Positions 15,627 through 21,952 of a stretch of 21,952 nucleotides of DNA are shown piece by piece; the stretch's first letter is position 1, and every line of letters begins with the position of its first letter. Source of the stretch: RGIG4140 sp045614025 (lineage in GTDB: Bacteria; Pseudomonadota; Alphaproteobacteria; CAAHEQ01; UBA3637); assembly GCA_045614025.1 (NCBI GenBank), contig JAZLCE010000023.1, positions 1 through 21,952 of the forward strand, given 5' to 3'. The position numbers were made by a program, and so were the translations under genes. The notes beneath the pieces are model-generated. The model ran no database searches. It was not told the DNA's origin and saw nothing but the letters and a program-made list of their open reading frames with translations.

Positions 15627-16070
15627 ATGAAGAAAATAAATATAAAATGCTTGAAGTGTGGTGAATCACATTTTGTTAAAAATGGAACAGTTTTTGGATC
15701 TCAACGATATAAATGTAAAGTTTGTGGTTATCAATTTACAAAGCTTACTCCTGCTGGAAAATCCATATTTATCAAATTGATAAGTCATGCTCTCTATTTG
15801 TCTGGCATGTCCATGCGACAAATAGCCCCCATTGTTGGAGTAACGGGTCAATCTGTTGCAAGATGGATGAAAAAATGGCATCCTGCTTATATGAACGAAA
15901 TTGGAGATAAAAGTCAAATTCTTGAAGTGAAAGCAAAAGATTTGGCTCAAAAAATGAATTTAAATTCAGAGGATGATTTAAGAATTGTAAGCACTCAATT
16001 GCCTTCTGGCGCTGTTTTTCATGCAGTGATACAATTTTGTTCCAAGGATGAAAAATCATTAAAAGAGTGA
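15627..16070 (+). CDS. Orphan IS1 InsA-like zinc-ribbon / helix-turn-helix protein
   Basis: A 147-aa predicted DNA-binding protein. Residues about 5-40 form a zinc ribbon of IS1 InsA type (C-LKC-G ... HFVKNGTVFGSQRYKCKVCGYQF, i.e. C-x2-C ... C-x2-C). Residues about 47-80 read as a helix-turn-helix, YLSGMSMRQIAPIVGVTGQSVARWMKK, again matching the InsA layout. The C-terminal 65 residues do not resemble the InsB catalytic domain, and no DDE transposase, terminal inverted repeats or target duplication is visible nearby, so it is not a complete insertion sequence. A domesticated regulator is the simplest reading. Start 15627 is a choice: an ATG at 15609 is also in frame, neither has a ribosome binding site, and the promoter fits a leaderless transcript from 15627. 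It lies between the MscS-type gene and the efflux operon and could control either. Confidence 0.72.
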   Translation: MKKINIKCLKCGESHFVKNGTVFGSQRYKCKVCGYQFTKLTPAGKSIFIKLISHALYLSGMSMRQIAPIVGVTGQSVARWMKKWHPAYMNEIGDKSQILEVKAKDLAQKMNLNSEDDLRIVSTQLPSGAVFHAVIQFCSKDEKSLKE

Positions 16071-16124
16071 CGGCTTTGATTTTAAGCTTGATTTCTTTTG
16101 TTTTTTTATATAAATTTTGCCATA

Positions 16125-16140
16125 TTTTATATATATAAAA
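16125..16140. repeat. 16-base perfect palindrome upstream of the efflux operon
   Basis: TTTTATATATATAAAA ends 11 bases before the adaptor start codon. It could be a promoter -10 region or a regulator site; AT richness makes chance plausible. Confidence 0.45.
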
Positions 16141-16150
16141 AGGGTTTTCG

Positions 16151-17254
16151 ATGAAAGTTAAAAAGATTAAAAATTCCAAAATTTGGAGAAAAGTTTTTTA
16201 TGCTGTTTTGTTTATGGCATGTGGTTGGTATTTACATGGAATGATGGTTCCACGTTCAATGGTTGGTAATGGTAATCAAACGCCATATGTTTTGGTAAAA
16301 GGATTAACAAGAAAAAATGTTGAAGAGCGTAAAAAATATATTGCCGAAGTTGAAGCAGTGAATAGCGTAGATATTATTCCGCAAGTTTCTGGATATTTAC
16401 AAGAAATTTTATTCAAGGATGGAGCTTTTGTTAATCAAGGAGATAAAATTTTTGTTATCGAACAACAACAATATTTATCGAATTTAAAATCAGCGGAAGC
16501 GCGTCGTTGGGAACTTCAAAAAGAATATGAACGTATTAAAAAATTACATAAAAGTGGTGATGCAGCTGAGAAAAAATTAGAAACAGCTTTAAGTCAACTT
16601 GTTCAAGCGGAAGCTGATGTTGAACGTGCAAAATTAGATGTTGAACATTCGGAAATCAAATCCCCGATTTCTGGTTATATTGGAAAAAGTCTTGTAACTA
16701 AAGGAAATTTAGTAAGCCCAAACACTCAAAAATTGGCTCGTATTGTTCAAGTTAATCCAATTCGTATTGCCTTTTCTGTTACTGATAAAGAGCGCTTTAA
16801 TTTTATGGAAAGAATGAAAAAAAGCGAAGAAATGTTTGTTGATGTTGTGTTGCCGGGAGGTCAAGTTAAAACTGTAAATGCAAAAGAATTATTTGCTGGT
16901 AATGAAGTGAATTCTCAAACCGCAACAATTCCAGTTTATCTTGATATGGAAAATAATGATAATGCATTAGTTCCTGGAAATTATGTGGATATTTATTTTA
17001 GACATTCGTTGGGTTCAGATACATTGTTGGTTCCGCAATTAGCTTTAGCTGCTGATGTTCATGGAACTTATGTTATGACGGTTTCTAATGATGGAATTGT
17101 TGAACAAAAATATATCCAATTAGGGGCAATTTATGAAGATATGCAAGTTGTTTTATCGGGATTAAATCCAGATGACAAAGTGATTGTTCAAGGTCTTCAA
17201 AAAGTGAAAAGTGGTATGAAAGTTCATGTTACCCTTGTTGATGTGAAAAAATAA
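16151..17254 (+). CDS. RND efflux periplasmic adaptor (membrane fusion protein, AcrA/MexA type)
   Basis: A 367-aa adaptor linking an inner-membrane RND pump to an outer-membrane channel. Domains run in the usual order: N-terminal hydrophobic segment (about 15-30), the first lipoyl half with VDIIPQVSGYLQEILFKDGAFVNQGDKIFVIE, a short alpha hairpin (about 107-155), the second lipoyl half with SPISGYIGKSLVTKGNLVS, then beta-barrel and membrane-proximal domains (about 190-365). The N-terminal segment contains a cysteine but no proper lipobox, so it is likely held by an uncleaved anchor, not lipid. Ribosome binding site AAGGG at 16140-16144. It is followed 12 bases later by the pump gene; together they form a two-gene operon. 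No TolC-type gene is in view. Confidence 0.94.
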   Translation: MKVKKIKNSKIWRKVFYAVLFMACGWYLHGMMVPRSMVGNGNQTPYVLVKGLTRKNVEERKKYIAEVEAVNSVDIIPQVSGYLQEILFKDGAFVNQGDKIFVIEQQQYLSNLKSAEARRWELQKEYERIKKLHKSGDAAEKKLETALSQLVQAEADVERAKLDVEHSEIKSPISGYIGKSLVTKGNLVSPNTQKLARIVQVNPIRIAFSVTDKERFNFMERMKKSEEMFVDVVLPGGQVKTVNAKELFAGNEVNSQTATIPVYLDMENNDNALVPGNYVDIYFRHSLGSDTLLVPQLALAADVHGTYVMTVSNDGIVEQKYIQLGAIYEDMQVVLSGLNPDDKVIVQGLQKVKSGMKVHVTLVDVKK

Positions 17255-17266
17255 AGGGAGGGTAAA

Positions 17267-20200
17267 ATGTTTGCTGGCTTTTTCATTCAAAGACCAAGGT
17301 TTTCTTTTGTTATTTCAATTGTTATTGTTTTAATTGGATTAGTTGCCTTATTTAAACTTCCAATTGCTTTATATCCAGAAGTAACGCCACCTGAAATTTC
17401 TGTTCGTGCAAATTATCCTGGTGCAAGTGCAGGGGTAATTGCTAAAACAATAGGGGTTCCATTAGAAGATGAGATCAATGGTGTTGAAGATATGCTTTAT
17501 ATGAAATCAACATCAGAAGACGGTGTTTATAATTTAAAGGTTACATTTAAAACAGGTATTGATCCAGATATTGCGCAAGTTAAAGTTCAAAATAGAATTC
17601 AACAAGCAACACCTAAATTGCCTCAAGAAGTCACAAGGCAAGGGGTTTCTGTTAAACGAGAATCATCCAATGTTTTGGGTTTTATTGTGTTTATGTCTCC
17701 AGATGGAACTTTAAATGACCAAGAAATTGCAAATTATATTTATAACAATGTTGAAAGAGCATTATCAAAAGTTCCTGGTGTTGGGGGTGTAACTGTTTAT
17801 GGCTCAAAACTAAGCATGCGTATTTGGATGAATGCTGATAAAATGGCATCATTAAAATTATCGGCTGATGATGTTTATAAAGCAATTTCTGCGCAAAACT
17901 ATCAGCCTTCATTGGGGAAAGTGGGTGCTAGCCCAACAATGGCATTAAATCCAATGGTTTATACTCTTCAAACAAAAGGAAGAATGGAAACACCGGAAGA
18001 GTTTGAGCAAATCATTATTAGAACGGCTGCTCAAGGTGGATTGGTTCGTTTAAAAGATATTGCAAGGGTTGAAATTGGACAAGAAAATTATTCAATCACT
18101 GGGTTATATAATGGTAAACCATCTATAACAATGTCTGTTGCTTTATCTTCGGGATCAAATGCTCTTGCAACAATGGATAATGTTAAAAAAACATTAGAAG
18201 AACTTTCAAAGTCATTCCCAAAAGGATTGGAATATAAATTGGGATATGATTCAACAAAATATATTGATGCATCTGTTGAAGAAGTTGTTTTCACTTTATT
18301 GTTTACCTTGATTTTGGTTATCGGTGTTTGTTATTTCTTTTTGCAAGATTTTTATTCAACACTTATTCCATCATTAACCATCCCTGTTTCAATTTTAGGA
18401 ACATTTGCCGTTATTTTGGCATTGGGGTATAGTATTAATATGTTTACACTTTTTGCATTGTTATTAGCCATTGGATTGGTTGTGGATGATGCAATTGTTG
18501 TTGTTGAGCGTGTTGTGCATTTAATGCAACATGAAAATATGAACTCTTATGATGCTACTTGGAAAGCAATGGGTGAAATTTCAGGCGCATTAGTCGCTAT
18601 GAGTTTGGTGTTGCTTGCTATTTTTGTTCCTGTTGGATTTTTAGATGGAATTGTGGGGCAAATTTATCAACAATTTTCTGTTACAATTTCAACAGCAATT
18701 TTATTTTCATTATTAAATGCTTTAACATTATCACCAGCCTTATGTTCATTGCTTATTAAGAAGATAAAACCACGTAAAAAAGGATTTTTTGCAAATGTGA
18801 ATAAACAAATTTCAAAAATCATTCGTTTTTATGCTTTGGTTGTTTCAATAATCGCAAAAAAAATACCAGTCATTATAACGATTTTTGTTTTACTTTGTGG
18901 ATTAGGATACGTTTTATTTTCTGTATCAAAAACTTCTTTTATTCCAAGTGAAGACCAAGGGGTGATTGTGATGAGTATGCAATTACCTGAAGGTGCTTCT
19001 AAAAAACGCACGCATGAAATGATGGATAAAGCAAATGAAATTATTATGTCTGAAAAAAGCGTTGATGGTGTTTCAAATGTTGTTGGGTTTAGTATGCTTT
19101 CAAACAGAGGGGAAAACGTTGCCATGGCTTTTATCGTTTTAAAACCATGGGGTGAAAGACCAGAGGCTTCTGAATTTTCAACTGAAATTTTAAATCGTTT
19201 AAGAGCAAAAACATCAAGTCTTCCAGAAGCTGAATTTCAATTTTTTGAAATGCCAGCAATCCCTGGGCTTGGGTCAGTAGGTGGGCTTGATATTCGTTTG
19301 CAATCTAAAGAAAGTATTGATTACCAAAAATTAGATGCTTCTTTACAAGGGTTTTTAGGAAAAATTAATCAGCTTCCAAGCATTCAATATGCCTATACAA
19401 CTTTTAATGCTAAAACGCCAAATATCTATTTAGAAATTGATCGAGTGAAGGCAGAAAGTATGAAAGTTCCAATTGGGAATATTTTTGATACAATTGAAAG
19501 TTATTTGGGTTCTGCCTATGTTAATGATATTAATATTGGAACTCAAGTAAATAAAGTTATGCTGCAGTCTGATTGGAGATATCGTCAAAGTATAGAAAGT
19601 ATTAATGAATTATATGTTTTGAATGAAAATGATGAACGGGTTCCTTTGCGGGGATTGATTGAGCTTAAAAAAGTTTTGGCCCCTAGATCTGTTGAAAGAT
19701 ATAATCAATATCCAGCCGCTGGTGTAACAGCTGTTCAAAAACCTGGTGCCAGTACAGGGCAAGCAATGAAAGAGGTTGAAAATCTTGTGAAAGAATTGCC
19801 AAAAGGATATGATATTGCATGGTCTGGGATGAGTTTCCAAGAAAAAAATTCAAGTGGTCAAGTTGGGTATCTTTTAGCATTTGCTATTGTTTTTGCCTAT
19901 CTCTTTTTGGTAGCTCAATATGAAAGTTTTATTGTTCCAATTCCTGTTTTACTTTCACTTATTGTGGCGATTAATGGTGCCATGTTGGGTCTTTTCTTTT
20001 CTGGTCTTTCTTTAAGTATTTATGCTCAATTGGGTTTAATTTTGCTTGTTGGATTAGCCAGTAAAAATGCAATTTTAATTGTTGAGTTTGCAAAAGAAGA
20101 ACGTTTAAAAGGCGCAACAATTGTGAATGCTGCTTTAAAGGGATTAAGAGAAAGATTTAGAGCTGTTTTAATGACAGCATTTTCATTTATTTTAGGTGTT

Positions 20201-20380
20201 TGGCCGATGGTTGCAGCAACAGGGGCAGCCGCTGCGAGCAGACGCGCCATTGGTGTTCCTGTTTTTTGGGGAATGTTAATTGGCACCATTGTTGGACTTT
20301 TTGTTATCCCGCTTTTTTATGTTTTAGTTCAAACTCTTTTTGAAAAATTTGAAAAACGATATAAAAAGAAAACTAAATAA
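17267..20380 (+). CDS. RND-family multidrug efflux pump, inner-membrane subunit (AcrB/MexB type, HAE1)
   Basis: A 1037-aa proton-driven drug exporter that works as a trimer in the inner membrane. The family hallmarks are intact: N-terminal FIQRPRFSFVISI, PEVTPPEISVRANYPGAS, two sets of membrane helices with large periplasmic loops between, the proton-relay aspartates D407 and D408 (same numbers as AcrB) in GLVVDDAIVVVERV, and lysine K933 in GLASKNAILIVEF (AcrB K940). The length is close to AcrB (1049). A GGGAGGG ribosome binding site lies between it and the adaptor gene. The operon ends at the following terminator. Substrate range cannot be told from sequence; the outer-membrane partner must be encoded elsewhere. 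Confidence 0.97.
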   Translation: MFAGFFIQRPRFSFVISIVIVLIGLVALFKLPIALYPEVTPPEISVRANYPGASAGVIAKTIGVPLEDEINGVEDMLYMKSTSEDGVYNLKVTFKTGIDPDIAQVKVQNRIQQATPKLPQEVTRQGVSVKRESSNVLGFIVFMSPDGTLNDQEIANYIYNNVERALSKVPGVGGVTVYGSKLSMRIWMNADKMASLKLSADDVYKAISAQNYQPSLGKVGASPTMALNPMVYTLQTKGRMETPEEFEQIIIRTAAQGGLVRLKDIARVEIGQENYSITGLYNGKPSITMSVALSSGSNALATMDNVKKTLEELSKSFPKGLEYKLGYDSTKYIDASVEEVVFTLLFTLILVIGVCYFFLQDFYSTLIPSLTIPVSILGTFAVILALGYSINMFTLFALLLAIGLVVDDAIVVVERVVHLMQHENMNSYDATWKAMGEISGALVAMSLVLLAIFVPVGFLDGIVGQIYQQFSVTISTAILFSLLNALTLSPALCSLLIKKIKPRKKGFFANVNKQISKIIRFYALVVSIIAKKIPVIITIFVLLCGLGYVLFSVSKTSFIPSEDQGVIVMSMQLPEGASKKRTHEMMDKANEIIMSEKSVDGVSNVVGFSMLSNRGENVAMAFIVLKPWGERPEASEFSTEILNRLRAKTSSLPEAEFQFFEMPAIPGLGSVGGLDIRLQSKESIDYQKLDASLQGFLGKINQLPSIQYAYTTFNAKTPNIYLEIDRVKAESMKVPIGNIFDTIESYLGSAYVNDINIGTQVNKVMLQSDWRYRQSIESINELYVLNENDERVPLRGLIELKKVLAPRSVERYNQYPAAGVTAVQKPGASTGQAMKEVENLVKELPKGYDIAWSGMSFQEKNSSGQVGYLLAFAIVFAYLFLVAQYESFIVPIPVLLSLIVAINGAMLGLFFSGLSLSIYAQLGLILLVGLASKNAILIVEFAKEERLKGATIVNAALKGLRERFRAVLMTAFSFILGVWPMVAATGAAAASRRAIGVPVFWGMLIGTIVGLFVIPLFYVLVQTLFEKFEKRYKKKTK

Positions 20381-20400
20381 AAAACAGATGGTTATAAAAT

Positions 20401-20434
20401 AAAAAAACGGTTCTTAAAAAGAGCCGTTTTTTTG
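20401..20434 (+). terminator. Terminator of the RND efflux operon
   Basis: ACGGTTCTT (20407-20415) pairs with AAGAGCCGT (20419-20427) through one G-U pair on the plus-strand RNA, followed by a T-run. On the minus strand that pair is an A-C mismatch. Confidence 0.85.
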
Positions 20435-20479
20435 TCTTGATTTTTTACAAAAAAGATGTTTAACTAATCAAAACAAAAT

Positions 20480-20484
20480 GGAGG
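20480..20484 (+). promoter_or_regulatory. Ribosome binding site deciding a GTG start
   Basis: GGAGG sits 5 bases before GTG 20490. The ATG at 20478, four codons earlier, has no such site and overlaps this one. Confidence 0.75.
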
Positions 20485-20489
20485 ACAAA

Positions 20490-21194
20490 GTGGCGATTAT
20501 TAATGAAACAGACTTAAATTTTCAAAATGCGCTGTCGGTTATTCCTGCGGCGCAAAGTTTTGTTTTGCCGATCCCTTCTTTGAATAGTGGGACCGGTGTT
20601 TTTGCTTCTAAAGGGGGAAAATCATCAACAAAAGATCTTGTTTTTTTAAATGCAAAAGATAAGTCATGGCAAACGGTTCAATCCGATGGGGAAGGGGTTG
20701 TTGTGATTAATGATGTTTCACCCGTTCAAGGCAAGGCACTTTTAAAAAAAGTGATGCAATTATCAAATAATCAACCAGATAAATTAGATAAAGATAAAAT
20801 TAAGCTTTTTTTAAAGTATACACATGCACTTGGATTAACAGATGTTTCTCAATCAAATAGAAAAGATGTTGCGGATAAAATGAATTTGATTGAAGTATGG
20901 GACACGGGATTTGAACAATTAGGATTTCATAAATATAAAAACAAATCATCTGCACAAGCTATTCGTTTTTTAGGTGCTGTTACTTTTAGCAACCCAAAAC
21001 TTTCAAAACAAGCATATGATAATGGATGTATTGTTGTGAAAGATGAAGGAAAGATTTCTGTTGTGAAACCAGATGTGTTTTTAAAGAGTTATACAAAGCC
21101 AAATGGCTCTCCGATAACTCTTTTTGATGTTCCTATGCGATTAACATCTTCGCAGTATATGGGAATGTTAAATAACAAAGAAAATGCAGGTTAA
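20490..21194 (+). CDS. Conserved-looking protein of unknown function
   Basis: I do not recognise this 234-aa protein. It has no signal peptide, no membrane helix and one cysteine. The N-terminal 40 residues look flexible (PIPSLNSGTGVFASKGGKSS). The central part is amphipathic and charged (GKALLKKVMQLSNN and DKDKIKLFLKYTHALGLTD, likely helices near 83-120), and the C-terminal half has mixed alpha/beta character (IEVWDTGFEQLGF, AIRFLGAVTF, ISVVKPDVFLKSY). The start is set at GTG 20490 by its GGAGG site; an alternative in-frame ATG at 20478 adds only four residues. It has terminators on both sides, so it is a single-gene unit; I see no strong promoter between 20435 and 20477. Base composition and codon use look like those of its neighbours. 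Confidence 0.78.
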   Translation: MAIINETDLNFQNALSVIPAAQSFVLPIPSLNSGTGVFASKGGKSSTKDLVFLNAKDKSWQTVQSDGEGVVVINDVSPVQGKALLKKVMQLSNNQPDKLDKDKIKLFLKYTHALGLTDVSQSNRKDVADKMNLIEVWDTGFEQLGFHKYKNKSSAQAIRFLGAVTFSNPKLSKQAYDNGCIVVKDEGKISVVKPDVFLKSYTKPNGSPITLFDVPMRLTSSQYMGMLNNKENAG

Positions 21195-21201
21195 GATGGA
21201 T

Positions 21202-21231
21202 AAAAAAAGAGAGTGTTAACTCTCTTTTTTT
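21202..21231 (+). terminator. Terminator of the unknown 234-aa gene
   Basis: GAGAGT (21209-21214) pairs with ACTCTC (21219-21224), loop GTTA, with A and T runs on either side. Confidence 0.82.
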
Positions 21232-21242
21232 GTTGTATAAAA

Positions 21243-21271
21243 GAAAACCACCAGCGAAGCCGGTGGTTTCC
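21243..21271 (-). terminator. Terminator of the autotransporter gene
   Basis: On the minus strand AAACCACCGGC and GCTGGTGGTTT close on a TTC loop with one G-U pair, followed by TTTTC. On the plus strand that position is A-C, so it serves the minus-strand gene. Confidence 0.82.
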
Positions 21272-21279
21272 TTTTACTA

Positions 21280-21952
21280 CTAGAAATGATATTTAGCTTT
21301 GATTATACCAGAGTGATTTTGATAATCTTTTTTAAATCCACCTAAATAATCCAAACTTAACTCAATGTTATCAAGTGTTGCAGAAACACCCAACCCCGTT
21401 TCAATTCCAAAACGATCTAAACTTTCGCCCTTAACTTGATAACCGGCTCCTTCTGCGAATGATACTGTTGCAACGGTATCATCACTGATTAAATCATATG
21501 TGGCATAAATTCTGGCACTTGGTTCAACAACCCAATCATTAATTTGGGTGGTTACATTAAACTTTGCTCCAACAACAGCTGTTAAATAATCTGTTTTGCC
21601 TGTTTCAATTGTTTGAACACCATCATTATAACTTTCTTGATCAACAATTAAATAACGAAGCCCAACTTCTGGAGTTATGCCATTTTCAAGGTTATATCCA
21701 CTCATAAGCGTTGCTCCATATGTTTTAACATCATATTCGCTTCTTAAAGCCATTCCAAGCGGTGTTTTGGTTTCTTTATATTTGCTTTGTCCATATGACA
21801 CAACCCCATTCACATACCATTTATTTGGTTGGTAATGTGCATAAGCAAAAGCATTATGACCATCTACATCCATTTCTCTTGATCCAGCATCAATTTCGCT
21901 TTGAGTATAAGCATAACCAACCCCGATTGTTAAATCTTCTGTTGCCTTGCCA
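21280..21952 (-). CDS. Autotransporter C-terminal beta-barrel (partial, continues past the window)
   Basis: The open frame runs to the window edge (first full codon at 21951), so the N-terminus is missing. The visible 223 residues are an outer-membrane barrel: alternating polar/hydrophobic strands rich in aromatic residues (LTIGVGYAYTQSE, FAYAHYQPNKWYVNGVVSYG, YGATLMSGYNL, EVGLRYLIVDQESY, LTAVVGAKF) and the C-terminal AKYHF, whose final phenylalanine fits BAM-dependent insertion. The spacing and the G-Y-x-Y-TQSE opening strand are typical of the type V secretion autotransporter beta-domain (PF03797-like). The passenger domain, which would define function, lies outside. The methionine at 21873 is internal, not the start. 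Stop is TAG. Confidence 0.88.
   Translation of the reverse strand, partial: GKATEDLTIGVGYAYTQSEIDAGSREMDVDGHNAFAYAHYQPNKWYVNGVVSYGQSKYKETKTPLGMALRSEYDVKTYGATLMSGYNLENGITPEVGLRYLIVDQESYNDGVQTIETGKTDYLTAVVGAKFNVTTQINDWVVEPSARIYATYDLISDDTVATVSFAEGAGYQVKGESLDRFGIETGLGVSATLDNIELSLDYLGGFKKDYQNHSGIIKAKYHF

Noticed and set aside
15609..16150. A complete IS1-like insertion sequence
   Set aside because: Only an InsA-like gene is present; no catalytic partner, inverted repeats or target duplication are visible.

Overview
The window looks like ordinary chromosome from an AT-rich alphaproteobacterium, probably a fermentative or host-associated one. The evidence is the alphaproteobacterial-type tRNA-Gly(GCC), the grpE / rph-rdgB neighbourhood, an 86-residue S20, a full-length bifunctional AdhE and a C-terminal autotransporter barrel. 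The lineage is an inference from gene content and composition, not from a marker-gene phylogeny. Nearly every gene carries a recognisable sigma-70 promoter or an A/T-flanked hairpin terminator, so transcription units can be drawn with some confidence.

Left part (1-3650): tRNA-Gly with its terminator, then a sirtuin-type NAD-dependent deacylase. Next come two genes that each have a near-consensus promoter of their own: a secreted cysteine-rich protein with a C-terminal membrane anchor, and a 358-aa putative zinc metallopeptidase (HELGH plus HEAFAD). A two-way terminator separates them from a HAD-family hydrolase on the minus strand. The cysteine-rich protein / metallopeptidase pair is the least familiar part of the window.

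Middle (3650-13050): minus-strand rpsT; a two-gene minus-strand unit for a Sel1-repeat periplasmic protein and a small secreted protein; and a YejA-like peptide-binding protein without its ABC permeases. Divergent from that is accA (fatty acid synthesis). AdhE (acetyl-CoA to ethanol) and GrpE (DnaK exchange factor) follow on the minus strand, and the rph-rdgB operon (RNA 3'-end trimming and nucleotide-pool cleaning) on the plus strand.

Right part (13050-21952): a large MscS-type channel on the minus strand, divergent from an orphan IS1 InsA-like zinc-ribbon/HTH protein that has no partner transposase. That gene is directly upstream of a two-gene RND efflux operon (adaptor and AcrB-like pump, no outer-membrane channel in view). 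An unrecognised 234-aa protein with a GTG start follows, then the C-terminal barrel of an autotransporter cut by the window edge.

No CRISPR array, prophage, complete insertion sequence or replication origin is visible. There is no stretch of more than 300 bases without a gene; the longest gaps (about 110-160 bases) hold promoters and terminators. The most useful second looks are the orphan InsA-like protein with a possible leaderless start, the metallopeptidase / cysteine-rich pair, the unknown 234-aa protein, the altered sirtuin acyl-pocket motif and the tRNA acceptor mismatch.
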